DNA of 57,574 nucleotides from Poteriospumella lacustris (taxonomy: Eukaryota > Sar > Chrysophyceae > Chromulinales > Dinobryaceae). The position numbers and the translations under genes were made by a program. The notes under the pieces were generated by a model. The model was not told the origin of the DNA and made no database searches. It saw nothing but the letters and a program-made list of their open reading frames with translations. Positions 43,916-53,997 of the stretch are shown piece after piece; the first letter of the stretch is position 1, and each line of letters starts with the position of its first letter. The DNA lies in assembly GCA_008000375.1 (NCBI GenBank), contig SMOI01000209.1:1-57574 (forward strand), read 5' to 3'.

Positions 43916-45344
43916 TTACAGGGATAGAAACGCGTGGGGAATCGTCTGCGGCGACTGCGCGGCGAGGAAGATGCCCAGCGACTCGTCGAGGTCGCAGGTG
44001 TCCGCCGGTTCGTCGACGCCGCCGCCCGTCGTCGGGCGCCGCACGTGCAGCGGCAGCCGCGAGCGCTGCAGCACCGCCAGCGCTTCTCGCAGCGCCTGCT
44101 GGCACTGCAGCGCCTCCGCCTGGCGGTGCTGTCGCTCGCGCTGAGAGCTCGTCGGGAGCAGCGCGGACGCCGGTCGCTTGCGCGCGCCGCCGGCGGCGCC
44201 GTCCGCCTCGTCGACGTCCATCGCCGCGTCGGGCGCCGCGTCGTCGTCGGACCCGAAGAGCTCGCCGAGGAGGCCCCTGACCTTGGGGATGGCCGGCAGC
44301 AGCAACTGGCGCATGCTCTCCTCGCCCAGCGCGGCGAGGCCGACGATGCCGCCGAACACCGTCGGCAGGGCGCCCGAGGGCGGCGACAGCGCGTCGAGGT
44401 ACGTGCGACACACCCGCGCGAAGAGGTCGGGGAAGACGCTCTGGTAGCGACGCACCAGCGACGCAATCAGCCGGGCCGCGCGCTTGCGAAGGGCCCAATG
44501 GCCACCGTCGCCGTCGCCGGCGCCGCGGCCGTCGTTTCCCAGCTGCGGAGCGGCCACGAGCGTGAAGACGCCCGGCAGCATCTGCGTCAGATGCGCCTCC
44601 AGCGACACGTGCCGATTGCCCTGCAGCGCAGCCATTGCGTCCAAAATCATCGACAAGTGCGACGTCGGCTGCGAGCGACAGTGGGACTTGATCTGCGTGT
44701 GGAAGAAGCGCGCGAGCAGCGGCACCAGCGGCTGCAGACACTGGTCCTCCGCGAGGATGCCGCACACCGCCCTCTGCGTGCCCGCATCGGCCGCCTGCAG
44801 CAGCGAGCCGACGATGCGCACGTACAGATTCTGAAACTCCTTCGGCAGCGTCTTCAGCTCGTCCTGCGCCTTGTCGGACAGCACGACCGGGTTCTCCGGG
44901 ACGGCCGGCTGCGTGCCGTTGACCGCCAGCCAATGCAGCGCCAGCACGGGCTTCAGAGGAACAGCCGGCGCGGAGAAAGCCTTCGCCAAGTCCTCCACGG
45001 AGACCAGCTCTCCGTCGTCGTTTGCTTGGCCGCGCGCGGGCCCGCTCAGACCGTAAATGGGCTCCAGTCGATGCTTCCGCAGGGCGAAATTGAAGTGCTC
45101 CACTGTAGCAGAGAGGACCTCCTCGTCAGACATTCCGCGCATAGACAGGGCAGAACGGCTCACCTTTCATCTCTTTGGCTTTGCCTTTCCGTTGAAACGA
45201 CAGCGTCTGTTGAATGAGAACTCGAAGCTGTGACTCTACGGCGCCGGCGACGGTGCGGACCACCGCGGGGCTTTGTGATGACACTCCTGCCCGAGCGGCC
45301 GCGTCCTGGACCCACGGCTCATCGAAAATTCGCGCGTTGGACAT
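43916..45344 (-). CDS. TAF6: TFIID subunit TAF6
   Basis: The two-exon gene (45344-45164, 45102-43916) encodes 455 aa. The N-terminus is the TAF6 histone fold: MSNARIFDEPWVQDAAARAG, the central helix AGAVESQLRVLIQQTLSFQR, and, across the splice junction, KGKAKEMK-VEHFNFALRKHRLEPIYGL. The last matches the TAF6 '(K)RxKLTxxDIxxALRxxxxEPLYGF' pattern. The middle and C-terminal half is the TAF6 HEAT domain (AALQGNRHVSLEAHLTQMLP, HWALRKRAARLIASLVRRY, FGGIVGLAALGEESMRQLLLP). TAF6 pairs with TAF9 in TFIID and SAGA-like complexes for RNA polymerase II initiation. The tail is acidic and then ends near LFLAAQ-type residues. The upstream frame extends another 41 codons, but the Met at 45344 opens the conserved fold. 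Confidence 0.92.
45103..45163 (-). other. Intron, 61 nt, TAF6
   Basis: On the minus strand the donor is GTGAGCCG and the acceptor CTCTCTGCTACAG, phase 1. It divides the histone fold: joining 'atg aaa g' to 'tg gag cac' creates MKVEHFNFALRKH. Other AG sites nearby (in GACGAGGAG) leave the frame wrong. Confidence 0.82.
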
Positions 45345-47144
45345 TGATATACTGCTGAAGACCTCGATAACGCTGTAGAATGCGGTGGGCCGCTTGATGT
45401 GTGTGGTCACGTGGGGAGGTCCTTCTGGTACCGAACAACGGTATTTCAGGGGCACCAAGCTGTGCAATCGACAGCAGGCGCAACGACCGGGTATTTGCTG
45501 AAGGCCTGTGCTTGTGTTGTGTGGCTATTCCTTGGCATTCGCGAAGAGTTTCGTTGCGAACGTCGCCTCGGACCTCGACCGACCGCGGAGCCGACGACGA
45601 CGACGGCGACCGACGTCGTCGTCATCGTGGCCGGCCATGATGATGGCGACGGCGACGGCGACCGGCGACGGTTTGCGCTGGGCAACGCTCAAGTCAATAA
45701 AGTCACAAATTTCAATGGCCAGGTGATGTATGCGTCTTTCGGAGGACCGGAGCAAGCCTTCCTAGAGCATATAAAATGCCACCCTATCTTTTTCCACGTT
45801 TTTCTTTGACCGTGGACCGTGTAGACTCTGCGCGAATCGGTGCGGACCAAGAAGCTCCTCGAGCTCGCCAGGAAGGGCCTCGAGCTCGCCAGGAGGGCCT
45901 CGAGCTCGCCTGGAACGTGAGCGCAGCACACATTGTGGTCACCAAGAGCCCGTGGATATGTGGGCCCGCGGATCTGCTCCAACTGATCCAACCGTCGCCA
46001 GCTGATGGAGACGACGGTGCAACTCGACCCCGCTGCCTTCGCAAATGCGCAGTTTTGTCTGTTTCACACACCTCTGCAGGCCCCGATGGCTGTCCGGGCC
46101 GTGGAGCACACGGAACGTCACCACCTAAGGCTCTCGTGACAGTCAGTTGTAATGCGTTGCCGCTTCTGAGCGCCCTCTTTCCCTGCGACGACCGCGTGTC
46201 ATTCGTCGTCAGCGGATTCCATGACGTGCCCTGTGCCAAACCCGCCGACGATCACTTCGGTGGATTGGTTTGCTCCTCCGGCCTTGGCGAGGCTGACTGC
46301 TGTGCGTGTGTATGTGTGTGCGGGAGGGGTATCAGTACGAGAGACGACTGCCGGCCTCCCTTCGGCGTAGCTCGACGCTCGTCATATTCGTTGTGGACGA
46401 TTGAAGCTGCTGCTCACTGCCGTCGATGAAGCCATGTTGTACGCCGGAACTTGTTTTTCCGAAATTTTCTGACGCAGGTTGACGAATTTCCGTCGAGGAC
46501 ACGGCTGGCACCTGCCGCTGCTCGCTGGTCGGCCAAATGCTCATGAGCTGTTCTTCGAGTTGTTGGGCGTACTACGTGGATTAGCCCTGTCCACAGACGC
46601 AGCGCAGCAATCAACTGCGTGTCAAGGCGTTGAGTCCGACGATGTGGATACACCGCTACAGACGACCATTGGCGCTTTGCGACAGGCGACGGTGACTCCA
46701 TCGTGGACAGGCAGGCGGTCTCTGCCAGTGACCCTCGAGACGGACGCCAGCAGGACACGGTGCTGCGATGTCGGCAGTCTCTCGCATCCGCGCCGCCAGT
46801 GACACCGACGACAGACTCGCGGGCATCCGACTGCGCAACGAGCTCTTCAAACACAGTTAGCGCAACGAGAAGCGTAGGAAGCAGTGTAGTCGCAGTGAGG
46901 TCGATTCTTTCTACTTAAGTTAACTATGGTTCCTACGGTAGTCGGAGGAGTATTTCCGACTACAGCTACGTGTTGGAGAGGTCTCCGGGCGACTTCGCGC
47001 TGGACGCGTTCCTCGGACAAGAAACGGCCGCGCTAAAACAATGGGACAGTAACGGATGGTGACGGCATCACGAGGTGTTCTCCCATAGCAGGGAGATGCA
47101 AAGACAAATGATCTGCAGGCAAAAGAACTAGCAACAAACACATC
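45345..47144. other. 1.8-kb intergenic region, possible unrecognised gene
   Basis: No gene is convincing here. A TATAAAA sequence lies at 45770-45776. Some downstream stretches read like protein in different frames: METTVQLDPAAFANAQFC from 46003, VTVSCNALPLLSALFPCDDR at ~46135-46200, and MSAVSRIRAASDTDDRLAGI from 46768. They are separated by stops and no clean GT..AG pairing links them, so this could be an intron-rich small gene, a decayed gene, or chance. Other content: three ~20-nt CTCGAGCTCGCCAGGA copies at 45855-45910 and a GACGACGGCGACC run at 45585-45670. Confidence 0.35.
45853..45911 (+). repeat. ~20-nt tandem repeat (CTCGAGCTCGCC...)
   Basis: Three copies of CTCGAGCTCGCC are spaced 20-21 nt apart, the first two followed by AGGA(A)GGGC. 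CTCGAGCTCG is itself partly palindromic. Confidence 0.9.
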
Positions 47145-49645
47145 CTAGAAGGGGAACTGGTTGGGTATCATATAGCAGGCGATGACCAAGTAGAGTGCGT
47201 TCGGAAGCAGACCGAAGACGACGAAGTCGCGGAACTTGTACCCGCCCGGCGCCCACACCATGATGTGCGTCTGGTAGCCGACAGGAATGGCGAACGTCGC
47301 GGAGGCAGCGATCATCACGGCGAAGGCGAACGGCTTGAAACTGACGCCCAACTGATCGGCGATCTTCACCGCGATGGGGTACATGAGCGACGCAGCGGCG
47401 TTGTTGGACACGAGCGAGGTGATGAAGAGCGTGATGACGTAGACCAGCACCATGCAGTTGAACGGCGTGGCGTTGCTCTCGGTGATTTTCTGAGCGATGA
47501 GCTGCGCGAGACGCGACTTCGTCATCGACGTCGCGAACGAAATCGAGGAGCCGAGGAGCAGCAGCAGACGCACGTCCACCATCTTCGGGATGTCCTTCGC
47601 CTCGACCCAGCCGCAGATCAAGAAAAACGCGGCGACGATCATCGCTCCGGGGCAAATGTCCAGCATGTTGGCCGCGGCGAGGGAGATCATGAGCAGAAAG
47701 ACGAACAGGGGCACCAGTCCCGTCGGAGTAAGCGGCTTCGGCAGCGACCCCACAGTCGACACGACGAAGAAGTCGCTGTCCTTCTGCAGCGCCTCCAAGT
47801 TCTTCTTGTTGGTCACGATGAGGACCACGTCGCCGTAGGCCAGCGCGTGGTCGCTGACGACAGCAGCTTCCGAGGCGGGCGACGTGGAAACGGGCTTCTT
47901 CTCAGCAGCGTCTTGAGCGTCTTTGTACACCTCCGTCAACTCCACATCGCCGACCTCGGCCGCGTCGCTCGTCGCCACCGCGTCGGACTTGGACTCCTCG
48001 CCAGTCTTGGGTTGCCCCTCCTCCTCCTCAGTCAGCCGACCCCAGTCCTTTCCGCGAACCGTGATCAGCCCCGCGTTGTACCGCTTCGCGAACAGCGGCT
48101 TGATTTCCGACAGTTTCATTCCTCTGAACGGGTTCGAGTCCGAAACGACGCACTCGACAAGCTCGGTGCCGAAGCCGGGCAGGGACATCACGTCGGACTT
48201 CAAGATGCGCAGGCCCTTGCTCTCGCCGGCGATGGACTTCATCATCTTCGCGACAAGCGAGCGCGCAGACGAAATGAAGACGATGTCGCCGGCGTTGATG
48301 GCTTCGTCTTCGGCGGGCGCGATGATGTCGACGTACTCGGCGGGCTTCTTCTCCTCCAAATCCTCCCAATCGCGCGTCTCCAAGTCGTTCGAGTGGCGCA
48401 CCTCGTACTCGTGAATCGCCTGCTTGATGTGGCTCTCGGCTTGGGCATCTTCGGCGCTGGCCGGCTCGCTGGTGGTTGTCGCTTGGTACAAGTTGATCGA
48501 TCGAAGAAAAGAAGGCAGGCGCGGCTTGACGCTGTTGGTCCAGAAGGCCTGGCCCTTCTTCCAGTACTCGTTGTCGTTGGAAGGCACAAACGTCTCGTTG
48601 TCCACGTGCTCTTCGTCTCTGTACGAGCCCACGTGGCGTCGAATCTTGACGACAAGCGTTGGCGAGATGCCCAGGGACGTCATCAGGTGCGCCAGCGACT
48701 TGCCCACCGCTGGGGATTCCTGAGAAACCAACACCTCGGCGATCAAATTGTCCGTATTGTCGCGCGCCTCCCGAATGAGACCACTCTTGTTGTTGGGCAG
48801 CAAGTACCGCGAGGTGGCGAGCATGTAGAGAAGCAGAGCGCCAAAGCAAGCCCATCCAATAGGAGCGGTAGAGAAGAACGAAAACTCGTAGCCGCGGTCC
48901 AGCAAACCAGTCCCTGGAGGGTCAAGTTCGTCGAAGTGCCAATCATGCTGCCAAAGGAACCCGCAATCACCGCGAACTCGAACGGCATCAAAAGTCGCGA
49001 AGCCGCAATGCCGCGCATTCGAGCCCAGTCCTTCACGACGGGCATCAGGATCGCCACGATCGGCGTGTTATTCAAAAAGATCGACAGGCAGAAACTGGCG
49101 AAGTACAAACGAAACTCGCCCTGCAGCTCAGAGCCCGACGTCCCAAAAGCGTTCCTCGCGCACCAGTCGATCACGTGAGACTTCTCAACTGCTCCGACGA
49201 CCAGGTACAGGGCACCAATTGTGATCAAGGCGGTGTTCGAGAAACCCGCCAAGCCTTCGGAGAGAGTCAAAATCTCGCAAAAGATGACAATCATCAAGGC
49301 GACAAGCATGATGATTTCAGGAGCTGCAACTTCAAGCGCCATCAGTGCGAAGATCCCAATAATGAGGACGATGACGGTGTTTTGCTGATCAGAATAGTCG
49401 AGAGTCTCATCAGGCAAATAGTCACCGTAAATGCTTTTACGCTCGGTGGGTCGTCGAGTAGGCTTCCGTGTCGACGGTTGTGCGGTTGGCTTGAAACTCG
49501 GACTGTGCGTTGGGCTCTCAGTCACAGCCATCAGTCCATTTCGATCACTTGCTTCAACAAGCACTGGCTTTGGGGAGACTTCGCCATTGCAGACAACACC
49601 TACGAGCAGGAGAATCACCAACAAGAAAAATCCCGACGACACCAT
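47145..49645 (-). CDS. SLC13-type anion transporter with RCK_C (TrkA-C) domains
   Basis: About 833 aa. The Met at 49645 begins a signal-like hydrophobic leader (MVSSGFFLLVILLLVGVVC), then a Ser/Thr/Pro-rich luminal stretch with PT/PS repeats. Two membrane halves follow. The first includes NTALITIGALYLVVGAVE, FLNNTPIVAILMPVVKDW and the hallmark GSMIGTSTNL loop. The second includes LVPLFVFLLMISLAA, VDVRLLLLLGSSISF, VSNNAAASLMYPIA and ATFAIPVGYQTHIMVWAPGG. Between them are two RCK_C-type domains (LIAEVLVSQESPAVGKSLAH; LVECVVSDSNPFRGMKLSEI). This is the plan of algal/bacterial SAC1-like or CitT/SLC13 transporters, probably for sulfate or another divalent anion; the substrate is inferred. The frame slips once at ~48905 (GGACTGGTTTGCTGG): one extra T would restore LQGLVLLDRGYEF, and the span is one base short of a multiple of three. 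Confidence 0.85.
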
Positions 49646-50051
49646 GTTCGACTCTCCAGTCAACAGAACTTCTTCAGAATTTTTTGATTTGTGTTGGAAC
49701 TGGCGAAAGCGACGATGAAAACCGCAAGAGAAGTATGGGCAGTGCGAGTGAGTGGTCTGTGTTGAAGTTGGGCCTCGCAAAATCGCCGCTGGAAAAAGCG
49801 CGGAATGGCTGGAGAAGAGTTTCGGAATTCCGCCCGCCAATCTGGGCAGTTTGGGATTCTAGACTCCACCTCTGCACCTCTGCACATCTAAACCTAAAGC
49901 CTAGAGTCTCCTAGCACATCTGGGTCTTTAGTGTCCATCGAACATCGCGAGCTGGAACACCGAACAACCAATACTACGTTGTCCGAAAGCGTCGAAGCAA
50001 CATTCTCTTTCGCTTTCGTTCCTCTGACATTGGTGAGTCCGCTGCAAGAAA
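49646..50051. promoter_or_regulatory. Divergent promoter: SLC13 gene / TPR-TMEM33 gene
   Basis: This 406-nt head-to-head spacer is of moderate GC. CACCTCTGCACCTCTGCACATC (49866-49887) is a short direct repeat in its middle. No coding content or TATA box is evident. Confidence 0.45.
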
Positions 50052-51348
50052 ATGTCCAGCGAAGAAGCAGTGCGATTGAAGAACGAAGGCTCCGCGGCTT
50101 ATAGTCGTGGGGATTTCGCTGCCGCAAGTGCCCTCTTCACTGGTGCGATCGAGAAGTTGTCTCCAGAAACCGACAAGGAGGCACTGAAGTTATTGTATTC
50201 CAATCGCTCAGCGTCCTATCACAGTTTGAAGGAATACGAAAAGGCTCTTGAAGACGGAAACAAGTGTGTTTCTTTGGACTGCAATTGGCCGAAAGGCTAT
50301 GGCCGAAAAGGAGATGCCCTTCTGGCTCTGAAGCGTTTTGGTGAAGCATATAATGCTTACAATGCGGGTCTGAGGATATCTCCAGCTGATCAAGCTCTGG
50401 CAGATAAAGCTGAGCGAGCGATGCGTGGAATTCGAAGTGAATCGCAGGCATCGCCCTCGAGCAGTGCAACACCGTCGTGGATTGTTTACATGAGATACCT
50501 CGTACTGGGATGCATTTTGCTGTATTGTGTTCCGTTCGGTGGGTTTGCTGTTTTGTTTGGTCGCGTTGGAGCTGCTGCCTTCGCGGTCGACCATATCGCG
50601 AGCGTAATCCAGCGCCACGGCCGTCCGCGATTTGAGAATGACTACGCCGTGCGAGTCTTGCCTGACCCATCGACCCCGTCGCTTCTTCTTGGAATATTTG
50701 TTGCAGTTTCTCCCCGTCTGTACTTCATGGCACTAGTTCCCATCTTCCTTCTCACTGTGATGACCTTTCTCGCGGCTATATTAGCGGTAAGTAAGATGTG
50801 CCTGCACGTTTCTTGGTCCGTCTCTTCTGACCATCACTCTTTCTTAGTATGGGCGTCAGCACAGTCGTGACATCGAAGAAAAGACATTTCCGCTTATTCG
50901 ACGATTCGTTCCCAGCGCCGCTCCCGTTCTACAGTCCTTGAACGTGGCTGCCTTGCTCAGCGATAGGCAAATCCCGCAGGTATCGCTGCTCTTGCAGAAG
51001 CTGGCAGCCCAAGCTCAGGTTTCTCAAGGCATCTTCCTCGTCATCGAGCTCCTTTTGCCGTCACGCAATTTCATTCAACTGTATTTGTGGTGGCAATTTC
51101 TCAAGATGCAGTACATGCAAGAACAAGCTTTCTCGGGCTCCAGCCGACCCAAACTGATTCAAGAAGCCTTCGTTGACATCGACAAGCAGATCAACGGCCT
51201 TTTGTCGAACCGTCTCGTTCCTCAATTGCTGCGAACCGGCTATAACACACTGAAGACATACTTGGCGAAACAGGTCGAGCTGCCAACGAATTCGCCTGCA
51301 GCGGAATCTCGCGGTGGCGGTTTGTTGTCGAAGTGCACCATCATGTAG
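50052..51348 (+). CDS. TPR - TMEM33/Pom33-like membrane protein with C-terminal CaaX box
   Basis: Exons 50052-50786 and 50848-51348 encode 411 aa. Residues ~1-115 are three tetratricopeptide repeats of the Hsp90/Hsp70-cochaperone type (AVRLKNEGSAAYSRGDFAAA, LLYSNRSASYHSLKEYEKAL, GYGRKGDALLALKRFGEAYN). The remainder is a polytopic domain like TMEM33/Per33/Pom33 of the ER and nuclear envelope: YMRYLVLGCILLYCVPFGG, LGIFVAVSPRLYFMALVPIF, LLPSRNFIQLYLWWQFLKMQ and a C-terminal amphipathic helix, matching the family's 'FLxLRY' region. TMEM33 helps shape ER tubules and modulates the unfolded-protein response. The last four residues, CTIM, form a CaaX prenylation box. Neither the TPR block nor the CaaX is part of known TMEM33 proteins as I understand them. 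An Hsp70-family gene lies next door. Confidence 0.82.
50787..50847 (+). other. Intron, 61 nt, TPR-TMEM33 gene
   Basis: The donor is GTAAGT and the acceptor CTTTCTTAG, phase 0. Splicing joins FLAAILA to YGRQHSRDIEEK. Without splicing the frame ends at 50870, inside the intron's downstream flank. Confidence 0.9.
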
Positions 51349-52228
51349 GTACTTGTTGAAGGAATCATCACTGATTCTCGATTGCTCCTCTCGTCGGTGG
51401 GGTATGTTTCTGCGTGGGCACCCAGTTAGAGAATTGGTCTGTGTAAGAAAAGCGAAAAAGGAGTCAAGTGCGGTTAGGGTGAGGGTTTGGGTTAGGGTAC
51501 AATCTGCCGGCGGCCACCTTGCTCCCTCGCTGGGGCCTCCTGGCGGCACAGTCGGAAGGCCCTTGCGTACAAGAGACCTTGTTTTGCGCCGCAGCACATT
51601 GCAAGAAGCGACAATGCCGTAGAATTCGTCCGAGTTGACGGGCAGTGCAGCTTTGTATCCAAACCATGGTTTGATGTCTCTGTGGTACGAACCAGCAGCT
51701 CAAACAGAGACGCCGTGGCTGCCTGCGCGTCGATAACTCCCAAACAACAGTCGACGCTGACACCAGCAGCAGTCACTGCAGTGAGTGGAATCTGTCGCTA
51801 CCATGATCTGCTGACAGCGACTGACGAAAGGACTGTTCGCCTGACACATTCATTATTCATGCTTGTGTAATATCATTTCATAGCCACCATTTTGTCGCAC
51901 AGATTGTTCCTTCCGTGCTCTCACTTAACGAAGGGCCAGCACCACAGTTGTTGGCACTTATCAACAACCTGGTTCGTTCAGTGAAGATGTGCACGGGGCG
52001 GGGCGTGTGCGTGCTTCCTTGCTCCCTCGGCTCCCACCCATCCGAAAAACCGAAACGGCCGTGTCACCCCCAAAGCGACCGCAGCGGCAGCGATCACTTC
52101 CCACGCCTGTTTATCCCAAACTAAGGTCACAAGGTGCTTTCCAACACACACAACTTGTCAGGAGCCCTCGGTCTGCTCTTGCACACAAGTTTTCGTCGGA
52201 TTATCTACCACACCGGTCGATTCCGCTC
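51349..52228. other. Intergenic region containing an interstitial telomere-like tract
   Basis: The 880-nt spacer between co-oriented genes has no domain-bearing frame. It carries a four-unit degenerate telomeric block at 51474-51497, listed separately. The 3' half is presumably the promoter and 5' leader of the HSPA12-like gene; an open frame extends upstream of its ATG to 51989 but looks non-coding. Confidence 0.5.
51474..51497 (+). repeat. Interstitial telomere-like repeats
   Basis: TTAGGG, TGAGGG, TTTGGG, TTAGGG follow head to tail in the same orientation as the terminal telomere 6 kb away. TTTGGG also occurs as the first unit at the telomere boundary (57488). Confidence 0.9.
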
Positions 52229-53997
52229 ATGGCAGCGTTTGTTGAGAACCCCAACCCTTTCCCCACCGGAAAAGTCGCCGTCGTCGGAATAGACTTGGGT
52301 ACTACCTATAGCGGCATCTCCATTGTATTGGAAAGTAGTCGAGATAGTGTCACAGCGTCAGCGCCTGGAGCGACATTTCCACAGGTCAAGGAGCCTACCG
52401 TATTACTCGAAACGATGGAGAAGAAGTGGCTCTTCGGACGCGAGGCTTTGGATCACTTCAAAAACGCGGCATGTGAAGATGACGAAGAATCAGTTGCTGA
52501 CGCAAAACTGTACAAGCTCTTCAAGCTCAACCTGTTGGGAACGGAGCCCATGGATTTCAACGACGTTCTCGTCAAGGCCCACAACACAAACCAACGGGAA
52601 TCGCTACTGCACGTGTATGCGATGGCGTTCACCGTTTTGAAAGACCACGCCCTCAAGAGCATATCGAAGAATGCGATATTTGAAAGAGCCGTGACTGCCC
52701 AAGAGGTGTTTTGGGTCCTCACGATTCCTGCGAATACTTCGGAGTACTGCAAGAGTTTCATGCGCGAGGCCGCCTTTCAGGCCGGTAAGATGACTTCTGC
52801 GCCCACTTGTGTGTCTCTATAACACCCTATCTGATGGCTACAGGCTTGATAAGCGAAAAGACTTCGGGCGATTTGTCGTTTCTCTTGGAGCCGGAGGCTG
52901 CAGCGGTGGCCCTTTCGCATGGCAGTAGCGGCCCCTTCGGTGTGGGCAGCAAGTTCATTGTCGTCGACTGTGGTGGAGGCACCGTCGATGTAACTTCTCA
53001 TGAGGTGATCGGCGTCAATCCTCTGGCGCTGAAGTCCCTCGCCAGCGCAGACAGGAGTAACTGCGGATCGGAAATGATCAACGCATTGTTTATGCAGTGG
53101 CTGGTTGGCAAGCTGCCATCGAAGAGTCAGCAAGACCTGAAGGAGAAACCAGGCCTCCTACTCGAAATTGAACAGCTATTTGACGCAATAAAGACCAGCT
53201 TCAAGGCGGACAAAAGCCAATTGGGGTACGTGCAGCTTCGAAGCGTACTCGAAGAGCGCGAAGAGTCGGAGGAGTTTGCCGAGCGGATTCGACAATACAA
53301 CGATTCGGTGGACGAGAGCTTGCGAGTTACGTTCCAGACCAAGAATAAGAACTTGCGGCTGTCTCGCGAGCTGATGATGACCTTTTTCGCTCCTCAGCTG
53401 ACGGAGATCGTTCGTCTCATCCACAACGTGCGAGACGACGCACTCGTGCGAGGAAACGCCATCGACTTCATCGTTGTCGTCGGTGGATTTGCCTCGAGCG
53501 ACATCTTGCAGAAGCACATCGAAGAAGAGTTCCGAGGATCTCGTGTGCTCTTCCCAGACACACCCATTCACCCTCAATCGGCGGTGGTCATTGGCGCCGC
53601 TCGGGCAGGGAGCCAGGGGTCTTCGGCGCCGATTCGCAATCGCGTTGCCACCATGACCATCGGGGCCTTCTTCGAGCCAAACTACTTCCGACCGCTTGTT
53701 CGAATCGGAGAAGACGTTCCCGTCGATTCGACGAAAGAACTCATCGGCTATCCCGTGAATGCGACGCAACAGCATTGCCAGTGGAGGCTGTATCAGTCGA
53801 AGAAACTTAATCCAACGACAATTGACGGGGAAACGCCCTTGGGCAGCTTGACGATCGACGTGCCGCAGACGGGAAATGTGTCGGACCGTGAAATGCGCGC
53901 ACAGTTCTCGTTTGGCGAGGCAGAGATCGGCGTCACCGTCGAGTTTCCTAAACAAGGGCGTAAGGAGCGAGGGACAGTGCGATTTGACAAGTTGTGA
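52229..53997 (+). CDS. HSPA12-like atypical Hsp70
   Basis: Exons 52229-52784 and 52844-53997 encode 569 aa. An Hsp70 ATPase fold is clear: phosphate loop 1 VGIDLGTTYSGISIVL (~18-33), the adenosine-region helix REAAFQAGLISEK (~178-190), LSFLLEPEAAAVALSH, phosphate loop 2 FIVVDCGGGTVDVTSHEV (~227-244), and VVVGGFASSDILQKHI (~407-422). The REAAxxAG..(L)xLxEPEAAA stretch and the absence of a canonical peptide-binding domain and linker (DLLLLD) point to HSPA12A/B rather than DnaK/HSPA8. A short C-terminal beta-rich segment follows instead. HSPA12 proteins act as cytosolic ATP-binding regulators; no client is suggested here. The Met at 52229 sits a normal distance before the first strand. Confidence 0.9.
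52785..52843 (+). other. Intron, 59 nt, HSPA12-like gene
   Basis: The donor GTAAGATG and acceptor GATGGCTACAG bound a phase-1 intron. Joining restores AFQAGLISEK within the conserved HSPA12 helix. The unspliced frame stops at 52820-52822. Confidence 0.92.

Noticed and set aside
213-44000. Programmed ribosomal frameshifting as a general explanation for the frame changes
   Set aside because: No common heptamer or stop-adjacent slippery site recurs, both directions occur, and the events follow GC-rich repeats. Sequence indels or repeat-length variation explain them more simply.
43934-45217. A 427-codon plus-strand frame opposite TAF6
   Set aside because: The minus strand carries unmistakable TAF6 histone-fold and HEAT motifs; the plus frame is low-complexity Arg/Gln.
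45776-46429. A 217-codon open frame starting inside TATAAAATG
   Set aside because: Its ATG overlaps the TATA-like element, the N-terminal part is the 20-nt tandem repeat, and no domain is visible.
47265-49178. A 637-codon plus-strand frame opposite the SLC13-type gene
   Set aside because: It is the shadow of a clear multi-pass transporter frame and lacks hydrophobic segments or domain motifs.
51989-52228. N-terminal extension of the HSPA12-like protein
   Set aside because: The upstream in-frame sequence is basic and Pro/Ser-rich without targeting features, and the ATG at 52229 gives a normal Hsp70 N-terminus.
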